This document shows, one piece after another, positions 34,860-48,400 of a stretch of 64,000 bases of DNA. The notes beneath the pieces are model-generated. The model worked only from the letters and a program-made list of their open reading frames with translations. It made no database searches and was not told the origin of the DNA. The stretch lies in NCBI GenBank assembly GCA_950295325.1, contig OX485803.1, forward strand, positions 13,146,001 to 13,210,000. Direction: 5' to 3'. Every line of letters begins with the position of its first letter. The stretch's first letter is position 1. The position numbers were made by a program, and so were the translations under genes. The DNA comes from Polytrichum commune (taxonomy: Eukaryota > Streptophyta > Polytrichopsida > Polytrichales > Polytrichaceae).

Positions 34860-36429
34860 ACCATGGAGAGTGCAGTAAAAACACGTGGTCCCAAATTTGT
34901 TGTTGATTCATTGCAACTAGATCCCAATGAACTAAATTGGAGGTTTTCACTTTGAGTTCGAGCCCAATTCTTCTTAGAATACAATTCTTTGGAGCATAGA
35001 ATGATTCTATGTGTTTTTTATTCTTCCCCATGGTAGTTGCCATGAAACTTTAACCCCTAAAGACTCAAGACAAATGCTCCTAAACTCAAATAAAACGGTT
35101 CACCCCAATTCAATAGCTTATCAAAGAAAACCAACACCTCTTATGATCTATCACAAATCTAGGCTATATAGTTGGGATTGTTCACACAAATCCTCACCCA
35201 TTCACATGTCTAAAAGCAAAAAAAATTGTAATGTAAATGTCTGCACTGACATTGTCCTCCGGTAGTGATGAATGCATGAACAATATTATGTACACCTTGA
35301 CTTTTGGGGGTTAATTGCTTAGTACTTGGACACATTCACGTGCATAATGGTTCCTTCCACCTATTACCGATTTGAGGCAACCTCGTTACGGCTGGGGCGA
35401 ACCCACCTGTACACTAACTCCTTGGAGACAAGGGTTTAGGCAGGCATCCAATAAAGAACGAATGTATGGGTTGGTTTGCCCAAATCAACTCGTTACTACT
35501 CCACCCTCCATTTGTTGGGTCTTGTTGCAAGAAACCTCTAGTTAAATTGGCTCTCCGTGTGTACGTAAACGGTCGTTTCAAAAGGCATAAATGGGTGCCA
35601 AATGTTGCACATTAACTTGTGCTTCCAAAGGTCCAAAGGCCACATTGCCGTGGCCCAACTTTTGAAAACAACCCGAAAGGACTGCTCCCTAGGGCACCTT
35701 CAAAGGTGATATTTGGGCTCTTGAACTCCCGTGATGAGTCTCCTTGGAGACAAGAATATCCCCCAAGGGCCAAGTAGTTGGAAGTTGGGGTCATGGCTTT
35801 CGGTTGAGGCAAATTAAAGCAAGCAATTTACTCACTCACAAGCAACGCAAAGGCTTACTAGCTTAGCTAGGCCCAAGCCACATGACCGGAAGTTCCTTTT
35901 GGAAAGCCTAAGGGGAACGGAAAGGAACACCAATTAATTGGTTGCTTTGGGGCAAGTAGCTATGACGGTCCACATGAGAGGAAGGGCAACACGGTGTGAC
36001 TTGGGTGACTCATCGTACTTAGTTTGGCTCAATAATTTCAAACCTTGTGTGGCCAAAAAGACAATTGACATGATAAAGGAGTGGCATAAGAAAACTTGAT
36101 ATTATATGCATGGTCCTCAAGGGGTGCACACATAGTTGAAATTTAAAAAATTGATTTTGCACGTGTTGTTCCTAAGTAAATAGGTACCCTTCTATACAGA
36201 CCTTTAGGCCACAAAAGATGGGATAATGTGTGTGTAGAAACTTAGAGGTAGACATAGCCTCGAGTATTTACACAAGTTGGGGAAATGGTAAATACAAATT
36301 TCTCAACACACACATAACCCCCAAGAAGATGATGTCTATGTTAAGCTTTTATATGGGCTTACAATTCTTATTGCATTACGAATAATCTCAAATCTCCACA
36401 AAATGTAGAAAATAATTACTCTGTAATCT
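34860..36429. other. Intergenic DNA
   Basis: No gene supported. A short direct repeat, CTCCTTGGAGACAAG, occurs at about 35,418 and 35,740. Confidence 0.35.
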
Positions 36430-37050
36430 AGGAAGCAAGCACGGTCAAGTAGACGGAGAAAGTGCTCTGGTATACTAAAACCATAATGTTTTTGGTCAAA
36501 TGCCTAAAAGTAGTAGCAAATTGTTGTATAAATTGGATTTTATTTTTCATGGCACCCTCTATTGTTGTGTCAGATACTCACATATAAAATATCAAGATGA
36601 GATTTTGTAAAACTTATCATTAAAAGTACTACTCAAAAGGTAACGGCTCAATTTGGTCTTGGATGTAGATTTTATGACCTTAAATTTTTTGAAGTTGGAT
36701 TTTTTTTTTCTTCATAATCCTTGAATTCACTATACACTTGAGGGCACCATTACAATTTTTTTTAGAATCACATCAATATAATGTGATTATATCATGTTTA
36801 AAAAAAAATTAAACAATTACATGTCCAATATATCTACTTGCAGACTACTTGCACCATCTTTTAAAATATGTAGAACTTTCTTCATTTTTTTTTCAACATA
36901 AATCGCTTGACTCTGTAGATCAATGTGTTTCTCAAATGTTTGTGATTTTTTCCTTCACAAAATTCAAAGTTAGTACTATATAGTTTTGAATCACTTTCAC
37001 TTAAACCTATGCAAGGTAATGTAGTTATGTACTTGACTGTGCTTGCACCC
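36430..37050 (+). repeat. Long diverged repeat, copy 3 (partner of 20,400-20,820)
   Basis: Collinear with 20.4-20.8 kb from gcaagcacggtcaagta to tgtacttga. About 200 bases are inserted in the middle relative to copy 1. No open frame. Confidence 0.6.
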
Positions 37051-38570
37051 TTTAAATATGTATAGATTTCTTGTCCCCTACCCTTGAATAATACCCCTTT
37101 TGTGCACACAAATGGGTAGTCCAAAGTGGCAGCTCTTGTACAATAAGCAATGGTATGCAACTAATTAATAATTATGCATTTATGATCAAATGTTCTTCAT
37201 TTTATTAGGCCTACCTCCAAGAGACGGATTTTGAAAATAGTCCAAGTGACCATAGAACACGATCCATTCGATGCCATGTAGGAATCCATGTAGACTTCAC
37301 ATCCATCTTGCTATCACATACTCTGTTGGTCCCTCAAGCGTAGTGTGATGCGAACTTGGACGGCTCCGCCTTCTCCACCAATGAGAGTGCTTGAATTGTC
37401 ATGGTCACGGGCTCTCAGTCTTGTGTGTGAAATGGCCTTAAGGCACCGGGATCCAAAATGGAGAGAGGGCAATTCTCTTGAGTTGGACAATCATGTAAAA
37501 TTAAAAAAAAATCATACATTACAAGCTAAGTTTGATCTTGAACAAGAGCTTCGAGTTGGTGAGAACTTTATATTAGCAAGTTGTTGGCTCCCCAAGTCGA
37601 GTCTTAATTGTGAACATTTAAGAAGTATATCGCGATCATAGGCATAAGTTACACTTGCTTGGGTCCTTAGTCTCGACAATTCTTTCCTTGTCAAGAAGCC
37701 CTTGCTAGATTGTTCAGTAAAAATTGTATGATAGTTTGTAGTTTCATACAAAAGCATTCGCATGTATGGGTTTTTAGAGTCGCCCCATTACATTGCTCCT
37801 TAACCTGGCTATTAGAGTTCTAACTTCTATTGTCCTAGTTATATTCTTGGTACTTGTACAAAGAGCTCAAGATTGTGGACAGACCCTTGCAACTTGATTG
37901 CTTTTAGCTGCCTTCGCCAAATCATTGACTATTAATAAATAGGTTTTGCTTTGAGAATGGGATTGTGACGGTCGAATGTTCATTTTGGTATCTTCGAAGA
38001 AATGCATATTTGAGGGCGTCAGTTTCGTAAGGTGTGGGCTAATTATTGGGATCAATAGGAGATAAGACTGCACAAGTATAGACACCTATACAAAGGCATA
38101 TGAACAATGCTTGAAGTGAGATGGTCTCATGCTCTTCTTGCTTTTCTTCTCTTCATTGGTTCACACAAACAATATGGGATAACTCGTATCCCTCTGCGGA
38201 CTAGCATGGTAGCCTTATTCTTTCATGCTTCTTCCTTTAAATTTTTATTGACTACAAGCAACCTAATGCTCTACCTTCTACACTAATCATCCGGCATGAA
38301 GGGCTGCAAAATAGGATGACCCACACCTCCTCCAACACTTGCTTGTGAGATTCAAGCAACATTTCGAGTATTTCAACGCGAAGGACCTATAATTCGAGTA
38401 GATGTCATGTAGACATTTCTCATATTACCCATTGTTGCTACCCTCAGCTCCCTCACGAGGTGTTGCTAGTGAATGATGATTCTATACAATTTGTTTTGTA
38501 ATTTGATTATGTAACTAGCAACACAACTTGTACACCTTTCACTAATACATTTCGACTGCGTTAATGTCAA
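37051..38570. other. Intergenic DNA
   Basis: No supported gene. Bases 37,200-37,260 match 31,785-31,850. Confidence 0.35.
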
Positions 38571-38573
38571 GTT

Positions 38574-38682
38574 ATTGAGCACAATAATGTCACAAATATG
38601 ACACTTTCTCTCAGTGCACACTAAAAAATGTCACAAAGCTGACAAACGAATATGACATTAAATCCACTGGATTCCAGTAGTG
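38574..38682 (+). mobile_element. CACTA-type terminus, copy 1
   Basis: Homologous to 57,172-57,279: caataatgtcacaaatatga, then a ctctca spacer, then gacaaacgaatatgacatta, ending CAGTAGTG. On the other strand the end begins CACTACTGGAA, typical of CACTA transposon termini. Repeated TGACA/TGTCA motifs resemble CACTA subterminal repeats. The opposite end was not found, so the full element is not delimited. Confidence 0.55.
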
Positions 38683-38702
38683 GAATGACCGAGTTTCCTT
38701 AC

Positions 38703-38852
38703 ATAATTGCCTTTGGCGTTCTCGCGCATTAGCTCTCTCCAATCCTCCTCAACCTCTTCACGTGCCAAGGCTTGCAGCTTCTCTTGTGGCCAGTCTATGA
38801 TGACCATTGCCTGAGGTGTTGTCTTTGCCCATTGTTTCATATAGCACTTCAC
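38703..38852 (-). other. Isolated exon-like fragment of 50 codons, unknown function
   Basis: After an AG acceptor (gtgactag) the minus strand is open for exactly 150 bp, starting VKCYMKQWAKTTPQAMVIID and ending LMRENAKGNY at a GTAAGG donor. The middle is charged and probably helical (QEKLQALAREEVEEDWRE). The peptide looks protein-like, unlike neighbouring frames. It sits between a CACTA terminus (ends 38,682) and a MITE (from about 38,874). I do not recognise the family. It may be a gene fragment carried by transposons or the remnant of a lost gene. Confidence 0.35.
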
Positions 38853-38873
38853 CTAGTCACATAAAACACACAA

Positions 38874-39214
38874 ACCAAATTAAGTGAGGGCGGTACTAAT
38901 TCAAGTCACACACACAAACTAGCTGAAACGCAAAAGTTATCTAGAGGTGAATTTTTGGCTGAGTGACACTAAATCCATGACTACAATACCATCTATGCTT
39001 ATTTACCATAGATCTCAAGAAATTTAATGTGTGTCACATGCTTGTTATTGAATAGTGCCAAGTGCTGATTCTTAAGAGAATTGTGCCAAGTGTCGGGATG
39101 AACAAGGCTTCCTAAATCTTTTGGTGGCACTAATTCATAGCGGTATAGTATCACCTTCACTAATTTCCCACCCTCACTTTTAGTCCACCCTCACTAATTG
39201 GGATATTTCGTGTA
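38874..39214. mobile_element. MITE, inverted diverged copy of 566-942
   Basis: On the minus strand it carries the same blocks as copy 1: a CCAAGTG/TTGGCACT-type interior, gaaat.tatggtaaat..gcata, and gaattagt(g/a)cc.ccctcac. Ends are more decayed (aattgggatatttcgtgta). Confidence 0.55.
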
Positions 39215-40450
39215 TTTTTGAAATGATCTTCAAGTATGACATAATGTCATGATTGGAATCTCCACTAACTATATCATTGAAAGACATGTCAATGGTTGAG
39301 CAACAAATACACCTTCAACCCTAGAGTCTTATATGTAGATTACTAAATACAAGGGTACACTTCATGAAAAAATCATTTTTATTCATAGCATGTAACTCAA
39401 TTAATGATTGCACCATACAAACAATGACATGAGCATACTAACTTGGCCACAATCCAAAGAGAAAAACTCAAGGTACGTAGTTCATGAGCGTTGCAAGAGC
39501 CTCTAGTTTGTAACACCTAAATCCCAAATGCAAACCTTAAAAAAAGTGGACAAGACAATCATTGAGGACTTTGATCATATGACAACAATGGATGAAATTA
39601 TAAATTGCACGAAACTAACAAGTTAATTGACCCTTTTTCTCTCTAAAGCTTAGGGATGTACACACTAGAGAAAAATAATACCTCTCCATTATGTATACTA
39701 TGTGCACCAAGGCCTCAAATAACACCCCTCTTACACGCACGTCAGTTCATACATGGTATGAATAGTCTATCGCCCAGTGCAAGTTCCCAAGATATATGAT
39801 GTTTGCATGCAACTAATTAGAAATGTTTACTAGTCGCCAAATTTTTTAAAAAAAATTGGTCACTTGATTGTTGGAATCCTTTTGTAATAACTTGCTTCAA
39901 ATAAAAAAAAAACCCCAACCCACGGAACTTTTTTTTAATCTAATTTATGATTATTTGTGCACGATGCTCCAACTGTTGGATGTCTTGACACAAAATTTAT
40001 TTTTCTAAGACAACCTTGCCCAATACACTTGCACTGCCCATATCCGTGTGTTAGAGTCCTATAAAACTTATGTGTGTGCACTCTAACATGAGCATGCTCA
40101 TGTCAAAGTGCTCATGAAATAACCACCTCCGTTTTCTATACTAAAACATGAGTTGATGCCCAAAAAAAATTTCGTCAAATCCTACTTGACAATCTAATGA
40201 GTTGGCTCATTTGTCTCAAATATAAAATGAAGTGATTTGTCAATTCAATTGGTATTAGTGCCCTTTCTTGCCATTAATCATCATGACCTGGCTTTGGGTT
40301 CCGTTGGCCGTGCTTGTATTTTTGGCAAAGAATTGAAGCTCTTAAAGTGTCTCAAAAAGACAAAAGAAAGAAAAGAAATTGTCATAATTCCAACATACTT
40401 ACTTGCTCGCAGTGAAGCTAGAAGAGGGCAAAGGTCTAGAAGTTTTAGAG

Positions 40451-40838
40451 TACTACACTAAATCTGATATTTAGTGCCACCAATTCTAATTGTCTTGCTC
40501 AATACTAACTGTAAACTACGGTATAGTGTCATGAATGCTAACCCAGCATTACTTAACATTCCTTGTAAAAGAACTTGGGGGATTATAGATTTACAATGTT
40601 GCAATTATTACCAAGTATCACTGACCAAGTCATTTTTCATCCAAAATTCAATCATCCATGACAATATTTTATCACAAGTTGTTGACAAGAGACAGTATGG
40701 TTTTGGCCAATGGATGAACTCATCCATCATCCATCATCCATGACAATATTTGTAAAGTTATTCATAAGACATGTCATCCGTGAAGTTGCCATAGTGACAT
40801 TGAATACTGTATGACACTAAATATCATATTTAGTGTAC
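40451..40838. mobile_element. MITE with hairpin-forming CACTAAATMT ends
   Basis: Left TACTACACTAAATCTGATAT followed by ttagtg. Right on the minus strand: TACACTAAATATGATATTTA followed by gtg. Each end is palindromic. About 388 bp, non-coding. Related to 32,280-32,621 but with an unrelated core. The stretch 39,215-40,450 before it has no gene. Confidence 0.65.
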
Positions 40839-41036
40839 CCATGTTGTGACTATTTGTTTCAGCTTAATTAGCAAGCATGGTTATTTTCCACTTAACACTA
40901 CTAAACCCTTGTATTTCCAACATTAGGCTTATGGCGTCCTCTCTTACATGATCTATAGTATATGGACATCTACGGTAAATTTCATGTCAACAAAATAATA
41001 ATTTTCTTTCTCTGGATACAAATTAGGATAACCATT

Positions 41037-41380
41037 CACTACAATAGTTTCCAAAACTACTCTAAATATTGTGTATAGTGTCATAGGGGCATTCTAGGTT
41101 ATTGTGGTAACTTTTCTAAGTGGACTTCAAGTTAGGAATAAGTTTACAAATATTGTCGTCCCAACTTACTTTTAGTTCATCCACTTTTGGTGTTATCTGC
41201 ATCCCAACATTTCTATAATGAAATATTGTCATGAATGATTCAAATTGGATGAAAATTTGCTTAGTTTTAGTGATAGTAATCATAACATTGTGAATAATAT
41301 TATGTAATCCCCCAAAAATTTACAGAGAATGACAAATAATTAATGTTAGGTTCACATTTAGTCTTGGTGACAATCTGGAA
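41037..41380 (+). repeat. CACTACAA-starting repeat, partner at 51,785-52,025
   Basis: Starts CACTACAATAG, followed by ctctaaatattgtgtatagtg. The interior shares GAAATATTGTCATGRATGAT, aacattgt, ATTTACA.(a/g)GAATGACA and a TTCACATTTAGT-type block with 51,785-51,960, next to the ARD first exon. Probably a related MITE. Confidence 0.55.
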
Positions 41381-41399
41381 TGTCATGTGCCAACTCCTG

Positions 41400-44300
41400 C
41401 CATGTGAAATAATCATGTTAGGTTTATATACTAATGTGAAATTTATTGTAGTTCCCTAATGTATGTTGGAAGAACTAAGGGAGTACCTGGTGCTAGTGGT
41501 ACCCATGCATGTTTGCATTGTTGATTTTGTAAGTTAGCAAATTGAGAGAGATGGATTGAGAAAAGTTGTTTCATTTCCATGCATAATTGTAGGGATCATT
41601 AGATTGTCAAGTGAATGACAATTCATTATCATCTTCAAGAATAGAAACTCAACATTTTCAAAAGCTTGTATGGGGCGCAAGCACCGTGAAGTGGCCATGT
41701 CTTGATCTTTGCACATGTTTAAGTGAAAGTTATTCAGAAACAAGGTCAAGAGGATTAATGAACGTCTTATAAACTCAGTGTTTAATTAGAAAATTTGACA
41801 ATCATGCTTGTTGTATGTCATAAGTTCCATGACTACATGAATGTAAAAAATTAGAAGTACGACCAGTTACTAGATGAATGTGATGTCATGACCTTCATTC
41901 ACCACAATCTAGCCAAAAAAATTCATCTATCTCAATATCTTCAAAAGTAAAAGTAAAAATAGAAAATAGAAAACAAAACTTAATGTAGCTAGATGTTAAC
42001 TTTCTTCTTTTTGTCTTAGTGGCCTTGTATGTTTTGACAATGAAATGAATTTATTCCATTGGTCTCTTTGATACAAATTAAACCAAACTCTAACAAGATA
42101 GAAGAGATGCTATGAATATTGCAACAGTTGACCTTTGATTTCATAGACATGTAATGGAGCTCTTGCTGACATAAGGATTTGCTTACTGCACAGTCTTTCG
42201 ATCTTCACTCCAAATTAAGCCTTTAATTACACTGAAACGTTTTAAAACAAAATAAGCCCAAAACGTTTTTGTGGGCACTTGAAGTGTATCTTCATCTCAT
42301 CTAAATCGAATAGATCCTCATAGCTCGAGGTCAACAGTAGCAGAAACTGAGTGAGACAGTTCCTGCAAGGGTATTAACTTGGTGCTTCCAAACTTGGAAT
42401 ATCTCCTCAATGCTTCCTGTCAAATTCTCATACCTCAAGCAATAACGTACGAGAATCTGAGATAGTGGATTCCTTCATGCAGAAATTAATCAAGTGATGT
42501 CATCAACTTAGAAATCTGTTTATTATCATGTCTCAATCCCTCCTGTCAAATCCTCGTATCTTAGGTCATGGCTTGAGAAATCGCGACAGTTGCTTCCAGC
42601 AATAAGGTACGTCCAGACTTCAAACTTCAACTCTCTCCTTTCAATTCCTCCTGTCCCATCCTTGCAATCCTAGCAAGGGAATGATATCAGAATTTGAGAC
42701 ACCTCATTTATGGGGTACTAAGGTACTTTGGCAAAATTAATGGGAAATCAATAACAGAAGACTTGAGTCGTGTCTTTCTGGAAGATTGAGCTGTCGATGG
42801 TCATCATTCCATGTATCTTGGACTAGGATTTCATGCTCTAGCTCCTTGCTGACACACAGCTTCACTTCACTGAAAGGATGTGACAAAACAAAAAAGGAGG
42901 TCGGTGTTGATTGATTTCTCAAAACCCTTGTCTGTGGAGATTTTTGGGCATAATCGGCCAAGATCCTACTGTTTCCAAGTGCAACCGGCTATGTGTTGAC
43001 ATCTTTCTGTTTTTTTTCCGTTAATTCGAGGAACATTCTGCAAAATTTTATTAGATTTATTAGCATTTTCCTTAAATCATGTTACATGACATGCATGGAT
43101 GTTGATTAGCTTGGGCGTGGCCCGTTGCACACGTGCATGTACATTAATATCATGGATGAAACCAACCCCATATATCCATGCAACCTATATGTTCATGTCC
43201 ATATGCTTCCCATGCTCGTCATGTGCATCGTCCATGCCCATGTTCATACGACCCCACGACTATCAAAACGTTCATAGTTCGAAAAAAATTGGATCAATAG
43301 GGGTTGTTTGTTAAATAAGGACTCACAAGTAAAAACCTTTACTTCTTTACAATCTGATTTTTTTGAATTAAGTGAAGAACACCCATACATATGTATAATT
43401 GAAACAAGTCTATTCCTTATTGAAAAACTTAAAAGGCCACCAAGAGTACAAGACTTGGAAATAGAGAGCAAAAAGGCTCTCTTGGGTGAATATGGGGGAA
43501 CCAAGCAACATCTTCTTAAAGCCTTTTTTTTTGAGCCAATTGAGCAACCTTAAGCAGCAAAATTTATTTTGATACAAATGAAGAGGACCATCGTTTTATT
43601 TTTAGTGTCCAAATTAATAAAACAACAAAATATTACTTATATATACAAAATATTATACTATATATATCAGGAAAAAATACCAAATTTGGTTCCCAAAAAT
43701 AATTGTAACAATAATATTCTCAAATTAACACTTATATTTGAACCTCTATTCATAATATTAATTTTAAAAACCTCATTGTTCAAAAGATATCAGTTAGCCC
43801 TAGGTAAAGGCCTGAGTGAAATCTTCCTAATATCCCCTAAAATAGTTGACACTTCTTATGATAGATCTCACTATACATATGGAAGCTTTGTGAAGTAAGG
43901 ATCGTTTACACAAATGTTCAACCATCAACGAATCCAAAAATAGAACATTATGCGAACATTGGTATGGTCGGGCAGAAGGTGACTTCCCGGACAAAGACAT
44001 TCGACTCAGCCTTTGGGGTGAAGTTACCAGATAATGGTTTAACTATTATCAAATGTGTGAGGGCTTATGTAATCACCCAAAGAAAAACATTCTTCACTTT
44101 GACCTCTTATAACTTTCACATCTCACCTATTAAGCTGATTTTGAGACTTGAAATGACTATCTGCGTGATTCGCAATTGTTAACCAAATGAGTAGTTCCCA
44201 CTCCAATCCAACGGTTTGAATTGTATAAGGAAATGGGAAGTGTGCACAACTGGACTACAACCCTGCAAGTTTTCCTCTTACCCCTAGTCCTCCTAAGTTC

Positions 44301-45480
44301 AAATGCCAAGACCTTGCTTACATTCAGTTCCAGATTTGTGATTCTTGCTTTACATCACCACTACTACCCCTCTCAACATTGGTACATAGTTGTAGTAGAG
44401 GCCATGAAGCCCCTTCGCATCTCGAAGAATTCTTTGTATCCCAAGAAACCACTCTCATGAGTAATGTGTTAGAACCAAGATCACAGACACATACTACTGT
44501 GACTAGTCTTTAAATAATATGATCCGTTTCACTTCAGATGCTTTCTTAGATTTACAGCTCCTAGACTAAACGCACAGATGGTATGTGCTCAACCTAGCCT
44601 GAAGAGACTATGCACATGTTGCACAATTTGTTGACACTTTTGTAGAGACGTAAAAGTGTTCAATATGAACAGAGTTAAGTGTGTTGTAACTTGCTCTGCA
44701 AGCGCTCTACATGATGGGTCATATTGCAACTGGTCCGACCTGACTAGTTCTCAAAGTTGCGCACAATGGTCCCAATCTCAAGTGGAGTTTGAACATAATC
44801 CTCAGATGGAACTCCTGTTCAGGGTCTTCAGCAAGCAATTCCAATTCGTGCCCACTTCTCTCCCCAGGGCCCAAACCCCCACCGTCTACTGCAGGAATTG
44901 CATATAAGGAGGATGTCTTTGGAAAGAATTATATTGAAAAATAATTTAAAATTTCAACAATGATGCAATTCCCATATGGCCTGGTAGGTAGGGAAGAGGT
45001 CAGTGGTGGCTTCGTATGGTTCTTGGCAATGAAATTAAATTTGTTTCATTTGTCTCCAACAACGACAACCGAAAAAGAAAAAAAGAAAAGAAAAAGTTGT
45101 ATATCTACCATTAGATTTCTAGATGGTGGGACAGAGTTGATGAACTTTGGGCCCTCTGTCCCCAAGAAGTGTGGTGAATATATCTGATGATTTAATAATA
45201 CAAGTTTTCAATTTGATCATGAATTATGACTTGATTTACACAGTTTGACATTGCTGCAAGGACTGCAGCAATGTATGATTCCTTACACACTGCAAAGACG
45301 AGTTTTGAGCTTCATTGTGCCCTCCCCTAGTTCATTTGCACATAAGCTGTTACAGTAACAATTGGTGGATGCAGCCCAATCACTCGATATTGAAGGATAA
45401 ACGTCAATCTGACATTTTTAGAACTTGCAATATCACCACCCAAGAGTTGTGGGGATGCAATTCAAGTCTTCCTGCAGTAT
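41400..45480 (+). repeat. Long repeat family B, copy 1 (collinear with 57,600-62,800)
   Basis: Ordered shared blocks include agaactaagggagt, gcttgttgtatgtcat, gtacgagaatctgagatagt, aagatcctactgtttccaag, acattcagttcc, ggccatgaagccccttc, ttgatgaactttgggccc, and a terminal cttcattgtgcccTCCCC/cgatattgaaggataa block. Within 42,370-42,740 there are about three subrepeats of the tcctgtcaaaTcctc..gagacag type. No intact frame, no LTR recognised. Confidence 0.65.
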
Positions 45481-48400
45481 CAGAATTTCAGAAACCCAAG
45501 AGTTGAGAGATGGAGACAAACAAAGGCAACTGTTGAAGTCGATGTTCTCTGCAAGCCTTATCATATTTCTATAAAATCCATCATTTGAGACAGTACCAGC
45601 TAAGAACAAAAGAGCTCTGAGCATTGACACCATGTGGACAACTTCCCCTATATACATTCTAACTCTAAAATCTCCTAGAACATTGAACGCCTAAGGTAGG
45701 TACCGGGTTTTAAGTTAGGCATGCTTTGCTTTGGCCTTCTCAGGGTTGTGTGGTTTCATTGTGTGCACCCAAGAGGGATCCCCACTCTCTTTCTCGGGTC
45801 CCGACAGACTTGTATATATTTTTGGCACTCAAAGAAACTTGTATGATTTGTCAAAAATGAAAAATCCAAAGAATGTAAGTCAAAGAAGTATCTTTGTGTT
45901 ATAACTTCTCATCATTCATAATACTATGCAAGGTCACTGAGACTCAAAGCAAAGAAAAGGAAACTCTTTGGGGTGCACATGGTGGATAATTTGATTCATG
46001 ATTATGATGTTGCTCACAATGAAATCTTGACCTAGTGTTTGTCACTGTTTGATCATTCAGACTCAAGTATGAAGTATCAAGTTGATGCCTGCATGAAAGC
46101 TTGAGAACTTCCCACTTTCTTTTTGGGGTTTTTGAAGGCCTTGTATGCTTGTTGGCAAAGGAATAATCTTACTTCATTTGTGTTATATATATATATTTAA
46201 AAAACTTGAAACTTTGAAAACCATTCTGAGTGTCCCCACTTGCTTGTTCAAGCACCACTGACACTAGATACTTTTTTGCAATGACAACAATAACAACAAA
46301 ATTTGACATCCACTAAAAACCATAAGGTCATGTTGCTATACTTCTTCATTGTATGCATTGTGGTGTTGAACTTACACAAGAAACTACGATTTAAGTATAT
46401 TTGGATTTATGCATGTATTTTGGACAATTTCAACTGCGAATATGACGTACACTAGATCGCAAATCTACACAATATGGTGGTTGGTGAACATGGAATACAA
46501 ACATTTGAAGTTGTGGTTATTGTGTTATTTCTTTTGCTATTGTTGTTTGATAATTTTGTCCCCACAAATGCACATTCCTTATTATTTTTCTCAAGTGGTT
46601 TGTCCAAATATACTTTAATGTCAGTTAAGACTTGTTGCAACTTTTCACTAACTACATTATGTGTTCACAAATATGGAGAATATTATGTAGTCAATGCAAT
46701 ATTAGTAGTTGGAAGACCACCCACTTGCAATGACTTGTTTTTCCCTCCACACTTCCTAAAAACCCAAAACCTCCAACAAAACCCGAAAGTTGCAAAAGTA
46801 GTTGGTAGTTCTCTATAACAATCTACTCTCGGTAAAGAAATAGAGTCTTGGGATTTTGAACCCATATCTTAATGCCCCACAAAACAAGTACCCGCCAACC
46901 CCTCCCCAACCACACACAAGCTAGTCATTGCCCACCCACAATCCACCATGCATGAGCTCTAGGGATATTGTGAATCTCCTTTAAATACATACAAAATTAG
47001 GTGGAACAATATTCAATCTATATACTTTCTGAGGCCCCTTGAAGCAATCCAACCCCGTCTATCACACCCCACCATGTCATGAAATGGACATCATAAAAAC
47101 GGCAACCTAAAAAAAAAAAAAAACATGCAACCCTCATGAAGACTTGGTTTCAAGGATTTATTGATCACTTTAAATAATCCCAATAAATTACGGGCATGTC
47201 CCAAAAAGTTGGTAATAAGGGCCTACTCATGGTCATGTCTTAGTTTCTCTCGTCCTACATACACACATCCAAGCTACAACATAATGCATCAACCAAACCA
47301 GCTAGCCCGACACAAACTAAATGTAATTATCAACCCATGACGTTCAAAATACAATCGTCAAACCAGATTACTATTCAAATGTAGTTGTTACGTCATTGGA
47401 GTGAGGAGGCATGAGGTTCCAAAGTTGACCATGCACTATATTGGTGATGCATTTTTTAAGATTTTATTGTACAACTCAAGGCTCTACTAAATTGTTTGTA
47501 GCATGTGTGCAACTTCAAAATCCACCAAAGGGTGCTAATTTCTTGTTTTGTTAATATAAAAAGAGTTAATGGGGAAAAATAAGCTATATTAACATGCTCA
47601 TGTTTGCCAAGTTGAACACTGGTATGAAGTATACTAGAGTCTTTGCCTCCATTGAGAGGTGGACTCTCTCGAATGGTTATAATTTGACTAATTTGATCCC
47701 CCATTGTACCTCCCCCACTAGGTTTATTAAACCCCTTGGTACCCATGATAGCTTGTTAAGATGATTGGTTTATCCAATGTCCTCATGAAGGATTGGATAA
47801 ACCATAGCAAACCTAACACAAATATAACGCAGTGGAGAATGGAACTTGCACACTCTTCACAAAGTCCAGAATATGAGTCCTAACCACTAAATCTATTGAC
47901 TTAATGTTTGAAATCAACTCTTGAGTAAATAGTTCAAAGTGACTTAATTTCAAACATGTCAACAACAATCATTTGGATGATGGGATAGATGAAGTTGACA
48001 TTATGTTATCAATCTTGTATTACATTAATAATTTTACTCTATACAATAGGCTTCTGATTTTTTTGCTAATTTGGAATATTATTTATGAAGTTTCAATGGT
48101 GGTCAAAATTCATTGACTTGTTTTTTATTAAGGACAAGCGAAAGAAACCTACTTCATTGTCAAAGTACATGCTAGGCCACTTGAACCCAAAGCAATGATG
48201 AGATGGCAACCTTCTAGGGTGCATGTGGTGGAATTAGTCTAAGACAATCTCAAGAATGATAACACTCGACACTTAGTAAGGATGATTAATTAAACTAACA
48301 TTTGGTGCTTTAATGCTCGAGGACCATACACAAAGGAAGCTATTAGCCCCCCCTCCTCTGAGCCTTGCTCATAAGGGGATGCATGGGATAGGAAGGGTAA

